The notes beneath the pieces were generated by a model. That model had not been told where the DNA came from. It saw only the letters and a list, made by a program, of their open reading frames with translations, and did no database searches. A program made the translations under genes and the position numbers. Of a stretch of DNA of 64,000 nt, positions 38,517-48,150 are shown in pieces (the stretch's first letter is position 1; the number at the start of each line of letters is the position of its first letter). The stretch comes from Solen grandis (lineage: Eukaryota; Mollusca; Bivalvia; Adapedonta; Solenidae), in NCBI GenBank assembly GCA_021229015.1, contig CM037795.1, forward strand, positions 12,619,193-12,683,192, in the 5' to 3' direction.

Positions 38517-38768
38517 GGACCGCCGTGGCCGAGCGGTTACAGTCGTGGACTACAAATCTCTCAGCCCCTCACTGCTGTGGGTTCGAATCTCGGTAGGGAC
38601 TTTGGATTTTTCATGTGAGGAAGCCTTCCAGCTGGCTTGCGGTAGGTCGGTGGTTCTACCCGGGTACCTCTGTGTACTCGGGGTCTTCCTCCACCTGTAA
38701 TTAGCTGGACATCGCTATATGATTGAAATACTATCGCAGCGACGGTAAACTCCAAAACAACAACAACA
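38517..38768 (+). mobile_element. SINE-B copy, full length, (CAA)n tail
   Basis: Head: CCGTGGCCGAGCGGTTAC, then GGGTTCGAATCTCGG; body with CCAGCTGGCTTGCGGTAGG and CCTGTAATTAGCTGG; 3' end ACTATCGCAGCGACGGTAAAC followed by CAACAACAAC. One of the best-preserved SINE-B copies and a useful reference for the others. No clear target duplication is visible. Confidence 0.88.
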
Positions 38769-39690
38769 AAAAATCACAAATGTCCGCTTTTGATTTACTA
38801 ATTAACAAGATAAACTCGTTGCAGGAGGTGGGGGCATTGCCTTGAACTTTGCTACATAAAGAAACGTTTATATGTAATGCTTTTTCGATGGATTACCTAG
38901 AAATAACAGTGTATTATATCAGGAAAACAGTAAAATTATCAAGAACTTGAACCCAAACTTGCGTTATAAACTGATCGAAGCGTCAATTGTGCTGGGTTTT
39001 ACATAAGAAATGACGTCATATGAATAACGTCACGCACACGACGTAATCCCGCCAATTTTGACCTTTTTTTTTCTTGTAAATAACACAGCTTATTTCTGGC
39101 CTTTAAAACAATACATAGGAAGAGAAAAAAAAATGTTTGTTTTGGTGAAAGATCGATGTTTAATTTCATTCGTCAAAAGATTTCACTCGCATTTTCACTC
39201 GTGGCGAGTGCGTTTGCCTGTATGGAATGAGTGTGACCAAAATCATATGTATCAACTATTATGCAACAATGTACCAACGTACTCGTTGAAAATAAAAAAA
39301 AATAAAGTTCTAACCTGTTCATAAACTGTATTTAACACATAAACTGTTATCAGTTAGAAACAACAGGGTTATCATTTTCCAAGAACGCCTAAACAGAGTA
39401 CCATCACCTTAATTAAACAATTCAGGTCGCTTGATATATCTGGTTACATTCAGCAGATCCAAATTCAAATTTTATATGCAAAGAAATTTCTATGCAGACC
39501 GAGTAGGACCAGAGTACTGTTTCATCAGCCAGATTCAAAATTCAGACACAATGAAGTCTTAAGTTTTATTAAAACATTAAACATAAGCAAAATAGCCAAA
39601 CCTCTGAAGGCCTTATTCTTTAAATTATCAAAATCTATTTTAGCAATAATGGTAGACAGCCCTGGGGTTATTATTTATGCACAATGATAT

Positions 39691-39730
<40 letters not shown>

Positions 39731-40311
39731 AGCCGTAAAGGCCTCATTTTTCAAGTGAACATTTTTTTATCAATGATAGTAGAAAACTCCGAGGTAACCA
39801 TTTATGCCGAATGAAATTAAATTCTGACCATTTGTCTCAGGAGAAGAATTTTGATTTTTTCTAAATGGAGTACATTAAGAAACTAATGATGAATATATAA
39901 GGAAACTATCTGAACCCCTAGGGACTTCAATTTTCAGTTATCAAGTTAATTTCTGACATTTTCTCAGAGTAGACCTTTTTTCAGTTAAAAATAAAATTGT
40001 GTTGGTTGCCATGGCAACCAGAGTTTTGCATTATTCATGCTTCAAAGGCTGGTTTCATCATTTTCTATTCTGTGGCATCAGAAGAAATGTCGTTTGAAGA
40101 CTGACGACGACGGGCGACGGGTGATAAAAAAAATAGCTCACCTTGAGCATGCTGTGCTTTGGTGGCTATAAACAATGATCAATGAAACACATTTGTAGAA
40201 CATTTCCAGTGACACAGGTTAACTGCTGATCGATAGACTACGCATGCTATAGCCGAATATACAAGCATATGATTTAATGCGACGAGGCCAAAAAATAGTT
40301 TCGTTTCTGGT

Positions 40312-40358
<47 letters not shown>

Positions 40359-40890
40359 GAGGGTCGGTAGGTAGGGATTTTTTTAATGAAACAAAAGGTA
40401 AAAACAACAAACTTTAGGTTCCGTTGTTAAAAAAGAGGGGTCGATCGGGAGACCTAAACGGATTTTTTTTTTAAATTTATTTGCCTTAAAAGAGTAAGTA
40501 TTGACTTTATACCATACACTGTAATGTCATCACTTTTCGTTTGGGATTATTTTTGTAGATGATGTAAACATTCATTCAAATAGATCTAGTTTGGACAAGG
40601 GAATAATTCCAGAAATGTTCGTATGTACCCACGAAATTATATCAGCCACATCAAAAGAAGCAAACATGTGATGCAGTATTCGGTCTATTCTGCATTAAGC
40701 GGACAGACATGGGAACAAGAAAAAAGATCGCTTATAAACGGGGTTGTTGCATGAAGGTTTAATTAAAAAGCAACAAAATGCTCGTGAAACAGGTCGGCTT
40801 CTGTGATGGCCGATTAAATATTTCACTATATTTTCATCAATATCTTGATGTGCGTTTGTCATTTCTTGTCCGATTCGATTTTTTTTTCAG
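38769..40890 (+). other. End of intron 1: poly-A tracts, CRE- and X-box-like palindromes
   Basis: No exon before 40891. Notable sites are TGACGTCA at 39011-39018, with a further ACGTCAC just downstream, and GTTGCCATGGCAAC at 40005-40018. There are A runs of about 27 (39700) and about 38 (40319-40357). The part 39590-40140 resembles widely dispersed bivalve repeats ending in GACGACGACGGGCGACGG and AGCTCACCTTGAGC. Confidence 0.5.
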
Positions 40891-40997
40891 TTATGTGTAT
40901 AAAGACACCACATTGTTGTCAGACGGGGTTGGAAACGTTGTAGATCTCGTCATGAACGAGAATGTTGACGTCATCTTCGGCTCACCTTCATCCAGAG
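40891..40997 (+). CDS. Receptor guanylate cyclase-like gene, exon 2 (copy a)
   Basis: 107-bp exon between TTTTTTTTCAG and AG|GTAATT, phase 2 in and phase 1 out. It encodes YVYKDTTLLSDGVGNVVDLV then MNENVDVIFGSPSSR. This corresponds to the ANF-receptor segment 'DT-C..A......V-V-IGP-CS', where the ectodomain's second strand meets the ligand cleft. The two cysteines usually flanking this segment are replaced by Leu and Ser. Joined to exon 1 it continues the domain without gap. The last 80 bases are nearly identical to the minus-strand exon 2b; the first 27 are not. No exon 3 follows on this strand before the gap. Confidence 0.78.
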
Positions 40998-41591
40998 GTA
41001 ATTGACCTTTACTGTTTTCCTACAAAACTTAAGGTATACATACTCCTCTTCCAATTGAATATCCTTACGCATTACAAAGAAGAACAAAACATGGTACAGG
41101 AATATCGACTAATTGACTTAAATTTGTGAAACAGTAAAGTTCATAACACGTATCATAAGGCTGAAAATAACTGAAATATGTAGTTGCAGTTGTAGTAAAT
41201 TTAATTTCGTAATGTGAAAGTAGTTCGTTAACTTATAAATTTTAATCTTATGCACGTTCAGTACTTTGATTCTCGACTGTGAACGTCCCTTAAAGGCATC
41301 TCGAAAGGAATGTGAGCCAGGCCCCCACCTGCTGTGACCAGACCTGCTAATTGCTGGTCATCACTGCAGGGAGTCTTTAGCCAATATAGTACTAATCTGT
41401 CACAGTAAAACCTCTGATGGGTTAATGCAAAACTAAATTACCTGCTATTATGGAAGTGAGACAGTAGATTAGTTTTACACAAAGCCATAAACATTTTAAT
41501 GAATGTTAGTGATAATGTGGGTTGTTTACTGTTTGATCCCTTACATATTCTTTATTGCATTAATTACTAGGTGTCAATTTTGTAACTGCAT
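40998..41591. other. Start of intron 2 on the plus strand
   Basis: Follows the donor GTAATT. No exon or repeat recognised. It is not visibly homologous to the intron following exon 2b on the minus strand apart from GTAATT itself. The LINE insertion begins about 41592. Confidence 0.4.
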
Positions 41592-43341
41592 GATTAAAGG
41601 TGACGCTTTTGACCCAAATAACTACCGCGGTATCACGATAACTAGCTGTTTTTGTAAACTTTTTACAGTTATAGTGAATGAAAGACTTAAGAAATGGTCT
41701 ATAGAAAATAGCATTATAACAGACGCACAATTCGGCTTTAAGCAGAACTGCAGTACGGTTGATAGTGTTTTTGTATTGAATTCATTGATAGAGAGACAGT
41801 TACGTAACAAAGAAAAGTTATATACGTGTATGATTGATTTTCGCAAAGCCTACGATTATATTGACCGAGATGCATTATGGTTTAAGTTAATACAAAGCGG
41901 GATTGATGGAAAGCTGTTGTCGATTGTTAGAGCTATGTATAATGAGGTGCGTTTGGCAGTTAAACATTTAAATACTGTATCAGACTTTTTCAATAGTGAT
42001 ATCGGCTTATTTCAAGGGGAAATCACATCGCCGATATTTTTTTCTCTGTACTTAAATGATATTGAGGCATTCTTGCAAGAAGATAATAATGTGGGTATTA
42101 CAATTGATCAATTATCTATATGTATGCTGTTATACGCGGATGATGCGGTATTATGCTCAAATTCTGCAGAAGGGTTACAAGAACTATTAAATAAACTTGA
42201 AATATACTGCAATAAATGGAATTTACATGTTAATACAGATAAAACTAAAGTAGTCATATTTAAAAAAGGAGGTAACCTACAACAGAATTTACATTTTACC
42301 TATTCTAATATAGATATAGAAATCGTCACCCAGTTCAATTATCTTGGATTAGTTTTATCTAGTGGCGGGTCATTTTCGCCGGCAACTAGAACTCTGAAAG
42401 ATAAGGCATTGAGAGCTATGAACTCATTATTTAATATTATCCGTGGTCGAGAGATACCAATCAGTATTATGTTTAACCTATTTGATTCATATGTTTTGTC
42501 ATTTCTCAATTACGGATGCGAGGTGTGGGGTCATATGAAGGCGGATTGCTTAGAAATAGTACATAGAAAATTTTGTAAATGGTTGCTTAATGTTAAGATA
42601 CAAACGAATTCTTTAGCTATATACGCCGAGTTGGGTAGATATCCATTATATATATCGCGATATGTTAGAATGGTTAAATATTGGTTGTCATTATTTGGGG
42701 TTAAAGGGGGGAATGTAATTTTAAATAATATCGTAAAATTTCATAGGAGGGAAATTACTGAAAATGAAAATATAGTTAACTGGTCATCGAAAGTAAGAGA
42801 TATTTTGCAGCAAGCGGGTTTCAACGATGTTTGGTTATTTCCAGAGTCGGTGAATATTCAAATGTTTTGTATGGTCCTATCAACACGATTTAAAGATATT
42901 TATTTTAGCCATTGGCAAACAGCAGTACAAAATAGCTCGTCGTTATATCTTTTTAAAGAAATAAAACTTAACATGGAAAGAGCGTCATATTTGCATTTAT
43001 TAGAAAATGTTCAACATAGAAATATCATAGCAAGATTAAGATTATCATCCCATAATTTATTAATCGAAACGGGTAGACATAGGCAAATTGAGAGAAATGA
43101 TAGGAAGTGCAATTTATGTAATAGAAACGATATTGAAGATGAGTTTCATTTTATTCTTGTTTGTCCATTATATGCAGTTTTAAGATCAAAGTATATACCA
43201 AAGTATTATATAAATAGACCAAATATGTTTAAATTTGTAAATCTTTTATGTTCTGAAAATAAGAAATTATTAACTAAACTAGCTATTTATTGTAAACAAG
43301 GATTTCAACTTAGAGATAATACACTTAATGATTCAGGTTAA
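41503..43341 (+). CDS. LINE reverse transcriptase, uninterrupted reading frame
   Basis: 612 codons without stop or frameshift. The first ~29 residues (41503 to about 41590) read through flanking DNA; genuine LINE sequence starts at KGDAFDPNNYRGI, so the Met at 41503 is unlikely to be native. Motifs: NNYRGITI; A, MIDFRKAYDYIDRDALW (about 41835); B', GLFQGEITSP (about 42004); C, LLYADDAVLC (about 42127); thumb LHVNTDKTKVVIF (about 42223). A C-terminal Cys-His knuckle CNLCN..H..C lies at about 43110-43175. Both catalytic aspartates are present. Truncated, so not autonomous, but young judging by the intact frame. Jockey/I/CR1-like group; the precise clade cannot be assigned by eye. Confidence 0.88.
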   Translation: MLVIMWVVYCLIPYIFFIALITRCQFCNCMIKGDAFDPNNYRGITITSCFCKLFTVIVNERLKKWSIENSIITDAQFGFKQNCSTVDSVFVLNSLIERQLRNKEKLYTCMIDFRKAYDYIDRDALWFKLIQSGIDGKLLSIVRAMYNEVRLAVKHLNTVSDFFNSDIGLFQGEITSPIFFSLYLNDIEAFLQEDNNVGITIDQLSICMLLYADDAVLCSNSAEGLQELLNKLEIYCNKWNLHVNTDKTKVVIFKKGGNLQQNLHFTYSNIDIEIVTQFNYLGLVLSSGGSFSPATRTLKDKALRAMNSLFNIIRGREIPISIMFNLFDSYVLSFLNYGCEVWGHMKADCLEIVHRKFCKWLLNVKIQTNSLAIYAELGRYPLYISRYVRMVKYWLSLFGVKGGNVILNNIVKFHRREITENENIVNWSSKVRDILQQAGFNDVWLFPESVNIQMFCMVLSTRFKDIYFSHWQTAVQNSSSLYLFKEIKLNMERASYLHLLENVQHRNIIARLRLSSHNLLIETGRHRQIERNDRKCNLCNRNDIEDEFHFILVCPLYAVLRSKYIPKYYINRPNMFKFVNLLCSENKKLLTKLAIYCKQGFQLRDNTLNDSG

Positions 43342-43581
43342 TATTTAAATAGCATATTTAATGTGATTTAAGTAAGTATTTCAAATATTTAAATTTTGTT
43401 AGTCACTCTCACATATATACATATATACATTATATATATACATATTTGCTTCATTAATATATGTATGTACTGTCTTTCATGTTGCATGCAGTATATCTTG
43501 TTGTTTTGTGATGATGAGCTTCGTGCTTAAGTCCAAATAAAATTTTGTTCTGTTCTGTTCTGTTCTGTTCTGTATTTATTT
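41592..43581 (+). mobile_element. 5'-truncated LINE with GTTCT tail
   Basis: The element begins within the RT at about KGDAFDPNNYRG, lacking ORF1 and endonuclease. It ends after a 3' UTR with CCAAATAAAATTTT and tandem GTTCT repeats (about 43547-43575). It sits in the intron after exon 2a, or at a scaffold edge close to the gap. A relative with the same tail is decayed at 53.2-54.7 kb. Target duplications were not found. Confidence 0.88.
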
Positions 43582-43900
43582 CATAGCTGTAGAACATGGC
43601 TACCAAATCCAGAGGGTGTGAGTTACATGGGACATAAATGGAAGTGACCTCCTCATGTTAATCCGGTACTCTAAGAAATGTAACGAAACGTTACTAACAT
43701 TGTAAAACGTGCTTATTTTATAATTGAATTGAAATTAATAATTAGTTTATGGAAAATCATGAGTGTTGTTTTTCTTCTTCATTTATATTATTATGACATA
43801 ACAAACAAAAATCAAGTATTTAAAACAGTGTTGATTTTCTGGCATAAACATGAGTTGAGGGAAGAATTGAGAGAATGAAAGTTTTTAGTAATACATAATT

Positions 43901-44000
43901 NNNNNNNNNNNNNNNNNNNNNNNNNNNNNNNNNNNNNNNNNNNNNNNNNNNNNNNNNNNNNNNNNNNNNNNNNNNNNNNNNNNNNNNNNNNNNNNNNNNN
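43901..44000. other. Assembly gap, 100 N
   Basis: Exactly 100 N, the conventional placeholder for a gap of unknown length. Receptor exons on either side point at each other across it, so order and orientation here should not be trusted. Confidence 0.98.
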
Positions 44001-44143
44001 CGTCTGCTTAATGATGCTGAGGTAACTGTCGATGACACTGTTGCTAAGCAACGTGTTGGGCGGATACGCAATACTCTGCATAATCGTCAGGTTCTTCAGA
44101 GCAAACTCGCTCTTCAATCCGGAGGCGCTGTACAGGCAAAGAC
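44001..44143 (-). CDS. Receptor guanylate cyclase-like gene, exon 4 (partial, runs into the gap)
   Basis: The acceptor CCCTTGCAG lies just upstream (44144-44152 on the minus strand). The first two bases GT complete the codon left by exon 3 (G + GT = Gly), giving LYLDYG-LCLYSASGLKSEF. It continues KNLTIMQSIAYPP to VIDSYLSIIKQT at the gap edge. In ANF-receptor domains the segment after the 'FGW..IG..Y' strand has a Cys, a helix with G, then 'YDSYLKEIK..ARVVI', which this follows well. Phase agreement with exon 3 and family fit make it a real exon. The 3' end is lost in the gap. Confidence 0.75.
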
Positions 44144-44194
44144 CTGCAAGGGTGAAGCACAGAAAGGTCGAGGGTCATTTTCGATATATTTCGA

Positions 44195-44375
44195 ACACTT
44201 AATATATATACGTATATATAGGATGTGACATGAATTGTTATTTCATATTAAACTTTAGTAACGAGTTCACGAAAATATTAAGTGTATATTGAGTGTTAAA
44301 TATAAGAAATATGTGATGGTTAAACGAAACCGGAAACAGCTGTTTAAGCATATTGTCATATGATAAAATGCAGTA
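44195..44375. mobile_element. Fragment related to the 58-59.7 kb foldback element
   Basis: GACATGAATTGTTATTTCAT, TTTAGTAACGAGTTCACGAA, GTTAAATATAAGAAA, ACGAAACCGGAA and ATTGTCATATGATAA occur in the same relative order as in the right part of the element at 58.07-59.72 kb, with internal sequence missing. Probably an internally deleted relative. Confidence 0.65.
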
Positions 44376-44679
44376 TTCTCTATTATATAGAGATATTAAA
44401 GATCTTAAAAATGTGTCTCAATATACGATAAGATGTTATATTTCTTAATACAATTTTCAAATAGATATGGTTTTATTTTTCAAAAAACATGAAAGCATAA
44501 TTAAATGTTATCTTAAGTATTCCTTTATATTACAGGCTTCTTTGAAATAACTAAAAAAATCTATCAAACTTAAAAGCACCGTATAATCTACTGTAATCTT
44601 TCAATTACCACTGACATTTATACAGTTTACCGCGTTAAGACGTTACGTTTATGACGTAACTTCCGCTTGTTGTTATTGT

Positions 44680-44717
44680 GTTATTCAAAATAACCTGCTG
44701 AAGGCGTAAGCCGAAAC
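44680..44717 (+). other. Hammerhead-ribozyme-like core, degenerate
   Basis: A perfect 6-bp hairpin (GTTATT/AATAAC, 44680-44694) abuts CTGCTGA (44695-44701). A GGC-GTAA-GCC stem (44703-44712) and GAAAC (44713-44717) follow. This is the order stem I, CUGANGA, stem II, GAAA of hammerhead ribozymes, which are known from Penelope-like elements and retrozymes of invertebrates. The core has C where A is conserved (CTGATGA), and stem III and a cleavable NUH triplet are not convincing. Probably inactive, possibly coincidental. Confidence 0.25.
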
Positions 44718-45138
44718 GTTGATGAATGATAACTTTATATGTGTTTTTGTTGGATTTACTAAATCGTAAATGATAACTACTGACCAAATTGTTATGAATG
44801 GTCCTAGCTATAGTGAGTATCTGTCAAGATTTGTCTGCGTGTGCAAAGTACTTGTACAAACCAGCAGCCTTTGAGGAGGGGTTATTCAATAAAACACTTT
44901 TTAAATATAAAATAAATCAGTTGAGATTGTACAGTGTGAATTTATCATAGTAAGTCGGCTGAAAAGTATTGCATTCCAGTTGGGACAAATGTAGATTTGA
45001 CCTGTCAAGTTTTAGAAAACACAGTTCCAGTTGCAAATGTACGGCAATTTAATCTTAAATGTATTTGCAACTCTCAATATACAGTTAAAATGTATTGCAA
45101 ACCAATAGAGACACACGCAGACTGTATAATTGCAACTA

Positions 45139-45438
45139 AAACTCTTTTTCAAATGCAATTGAAATTGTATAATTTCATCTTAAACTCTTTTTCAAATGCA
45201 ATTGAAATTGTATAATTTCATCTTAAACTCTTTTTCAAATGCAATTGAAATTGTATAATTTCATCTTAAACTCTTTTTCAAATGCAATTGAAATTGTATA
45301 GTTTCATCTTAAACTCTTTTTCAAATGCAATTGAAATTGTATAGTTTGTATAGTTTCATCTTAAACTCTTTTTCAAATGCAATTGAAATTGTATAATTTC
45401 ATCTTAAACTCTTTTTCAAATGCAATTGCAACTGTATA
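45139..45438. repeat. 43-bp tandem repeat, about 7 units
   Basis: The unit starts AAACTCTTTTTCAAATGCAA and continues TTGAAATTGTATAATTTCATCTT. One unit carries a 10-base internal duplication of TTGTATAG (about 45345) and the last is partial. It lies in the intron between exons 3 and 4. Confidence 0.95.
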
Positions 45439-45534
45439 TTTTTAAATTTTTAAAAATTAATTTAATTCTTTATCTAAAATACAATTCTAACTGTATTCTT
45501 GCAAATACTACTCTATCTCAAATATAAAACAAAC

Positions 45535-45738
45535 CGTAATCCAAATAAAGCATCCCGATCTTGGTCCATCCAAATTCCTCGAAAAAGAGAGCAAAAGCCT
45601 TCCCGACCTCACTGAGGGGACCGACGGTCCGTATGAGGGTCCGGAACAAGGTCTTGTCGGACAATTCAAAACTGTTGGCACCCCATGTGATGTGAGGAAA
45701 ATTCCAGTGTGACGTAAGATGGGAGGTCGGAACGTTCA
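45535..45738 (-). CDS. Receptor guanylate cyclase-like gene, exon 3
   Basis: 204-bp exon. The acceptor TCTTCCAG lies directly upstream on the minus strand and the donor is ACG|GTTTGT. It encodes VNVPTSHLTSHWNFPHITWG, then SFELSDKTLFRTLIRTVGP and FFEEFGWTKIGMLYLDY. The 'A..A..WN.P..SWG..S.ELS.K..YPT..RT.GP' pattern and the FGW strand are diagnostic of ANF-receptor ectodomains of natriuretic peptide receptors and membrane guanylate cyclases. The first two bases TG pair with the phase-1 G that ends exon 2 (GTG, Val). This is the most family-diagnostic exon of the window. Confidence 0.85.
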
Positions 45739-46138
45739 CTGGAAGACAGACACGGACGCCAAATTTTATTGGAATATATCTAAGATATATTGTCATCATA
45801 CATGCATGAGGAATAATGTGGTATGCTAGTTAGATTCACACACATTGATCAGTACCGACATGCATCTGACTGTAAACTTTATATACTTAATTGTACCGTT
45901 GTCCAATGAAAGTGTACTTTAGTTATGGACCATCATGTTAAGAGTTTGATTCTCTGAAGGAAAGAAGGTTTCGAGGAGAACCATTCACTGTTTTCCCAGG
46001 TAATCAATTGAGTTGATAATATTATGTACTCATTGATTTTGGTTTGGGGATAAACTAGAAATATCATGAAGGTGATTAATACACACATACAGTGATTTGA
46101 CTCAGAATATGAAACCAGACAATGGTCTTTTCTTAGCA

Positions 46139-46560
46139 ATTCTGAAGTTTAAAAGGGCCATAGCTGTGTCAAAATTTATGGATTTTGCCCACAGTTTATC
46201 TTAAACTTCATTTTATTTCAATGTGTATTAAAAATGTTTATAATGGTTGAGCCTTTGATGTATGACTGATCGGACAAGGTATTTTTGTGCAAATTCTAAG
46301 TCGAAAAGGGGCCATTACTGTTTGAAAAGTTTACGTTCTTTGTGCAAAGTCAACTGACTTGCTTGACAATTTATTGAGATAAACATGTGTACAGTACAAA
46401 AATATCAAAACCCACTTGGCTTATGATGAAGTATCAATCGGACAAGGTCCGGAATTTTTGGCAAATTCTTAGTCGAATGTCAAACATTTACGGATTTTGC
46501 CTTAAAACTTGGCTTTCTTTTTATTGAAATGTACATGTGTTTTGATCTAAAATATCTAAA
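46139..46560. repeat. Diverged tandem modules of a bivalve-type repeat
   Basis: Three modules about 155-170 bp apart (46139, 46293, 46464) share 'TTCT.AGT..AAA.GGGCCAT' or its start, 'TTTATGGATTTTGCC' and 'GATCGGACAAGGT'. Lies in the intron between exons 2b and 3. Confidence 0.6.
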
Positions 46561-46684
46561 TATGTCATCCCATCCATGAGTTAGACGGACTGATGGACAT
46601 ACGGACACGCCAACTCCACCATTTTTTTAAAGGGGGGGGAGGGGGCGGTATACCAACAACGAAATGATTTTTATTCAAAATTAC

Positions 46685-46791
46685 CTCTTGATGAAGGGGA
46701 GCCGAAGATGACGTCAACATTCTCGTTCATAACGAGATCTACAACGTTTCCAACCCCGTCTGACTGTAGGACGGTGTCTCGGAATATATAG
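46685..46791 (-). CDS. Receptor guanylate cyclase-like gene, exon 2 (copy b)
   Basis: 107 bp between TTATTCCAG and AG|GTAATT on the minus strand; same length and phases as exon 2a. It encodes YIFRDTVLQSDGVGNVVDLV then MNENVDVIFGSPSSR. Against 2a it differs at 5 of the first 9 whole codons, then shows only 3 silent changes in the remaining ~80 bases. Its first base (C) also gives Ser when joined to exon 1's AG, so it could splice to that exon. Exon 3 lies 946 bp downstream on this strand. No exon 1 for this strand was found up to 64000. Confidence 0.8.
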
Positions 46792-48139
46792 CTGGAATAA
46801 CACAAACGTAAAAATACAGACTTGGACAAGTACATCTTATCGAAATGCAAATACATCATTTTCACGATACGGACATCAAATACATCATTTACACGAGACG
46901 GACGTCAAAGACAACGCACTAGAAAATAACATTACAGGCGTCAAACTTGCTTTCAAAAACTACTGGCCACTAACCTGCGTTTAATTTAAGACATATATAA
47001 TTCAAGAATAAATAGGATTGAACAACAGGCTAATAGCCTATGAGAGTCCTCTCCTTAGATTGCGTTTCGGAAACAACAAAATCTGATATTTTCGTCGGCT
47101 TAAATATCTCACATTCTGTATCCTAAACCTTAGGAAAATTCTGAGACCATTTTCTGGACGGGCTTGCTAATAACAAGGTTAATAACTGAATAATCAGTTT
47201 CTGTGTTGAAAATACAACAACCTCATTTTGTGATATCAAAATATTATTTCTTGAAACGCAAGCACGAAAACACCATTTTTTTTTCAGCCTGTATTTCAGA
47301 ATCAGACTCTTGAAATGTCAAGCTTATAAGAAACCTTTTAGTAATGTATTATTTAATCAAGATATCATTAATACTAATTTCAATGTCTAGAAAGCATATG
47401 CATATTTTATGAGGCTTATATTAAATAAATTTACTATTCAAGTAAATTTTGGCATTAAAGAATAAGTAATTTTAGAGTCTGAGTCTAAAATGTAGTCTAA
47501 AGGATTGCTGAATTACGACACGGGCCCGCCTTTCTCAAAACACCTGGTACCTTTGATAGCATTAGCTGTTTATTTTTGTGAATGTTTTTTTCTTCTTCTT
47601 CTTCTTCTTTTGTTGTTTCTTTTTTTCTTTTTGGTTGTAATAGCTGAAAGATTTTTAAATTTGTGGCAATTGTTGCTATTGTTTTTCGTCAAAAGTAATG
47701 ATTCACTCAAATCACAGTATCAGAAAATACTTAATGTCGTATCAATTTCCGTGATGCTTTGAAGACAAACATGAGGAAATTGTTGAACTCAACGAATAAC
47801 CATTTGAGGAATGATGGCAATTTGTGTCCTGGAATACTGTCGTATTTTGTTGCGAAAAATAACTTCGGGATCCAGCGGTCCTTGTAAACTGAAGATGGGC
47901 TAATGGAAATACAATATCATTATTCATATTATACCGAAGTACAAACGCATCAAAATATTATTTCAATAAAATCATTGCTCGCACAAATGAGAGCTGATTT
48001 GTGTTTGATTACAATTAACAAGATAAGATTTGAAGTATCACCCTTTTAAGGGGGGGGGGGGGGCATTTAAAAATTGAAGCGGATATAACATAAGATACTT
48101 CTATGGCGAAAGAAAAAATTTATAAGAAATGTTAAAGAT
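46792..48139. other. No gene recognised; (TTC)n and G-run
   Basis: Near 47005 the phrase GGATTGAACAACAGGC matches one at 22832 (GGATTGAACAACAAGC), a shared dispersed repeat in intron-like positions of the two exon sets. A TTC-rich tract lies at 47592-47610 and a G run at 48050-48063. Confidence 0.45.
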
Positions 48140-48150
48140 AGAAAGCATGC

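Larger units (their letters stand above)
21373..40890 (+). other. Intron 1 of the receptor gene (about 19.5 kb)
   Basis: Bounded by GTAAAG at 21373 and a polypyrimidine tract plus CAG ending at 40890, with compatible phases on both sides. It contains the foldback element, diverged repeats, SINEs, the 34-bp satellite and an L1/Tx1-like LINE listed separately. The stretches 21373-24862, 25645-26480 and 31090-32060 hold no recognised gene. The intron is inferred from exon phases; no transcript is available. Confidence 0.6.

Noticed and set aside
41503..41590. Native N-terminus of the LINE reverse transcriptase
   Set aside because: LINE homology starts at about 41592; the upstream codons are read-through of flanking DNA.
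43820..44117. Minus frames running across the N block
   Set aside because: Translation through N is meaningless; only 44001-44143 in one frame is supported, as exon 4.
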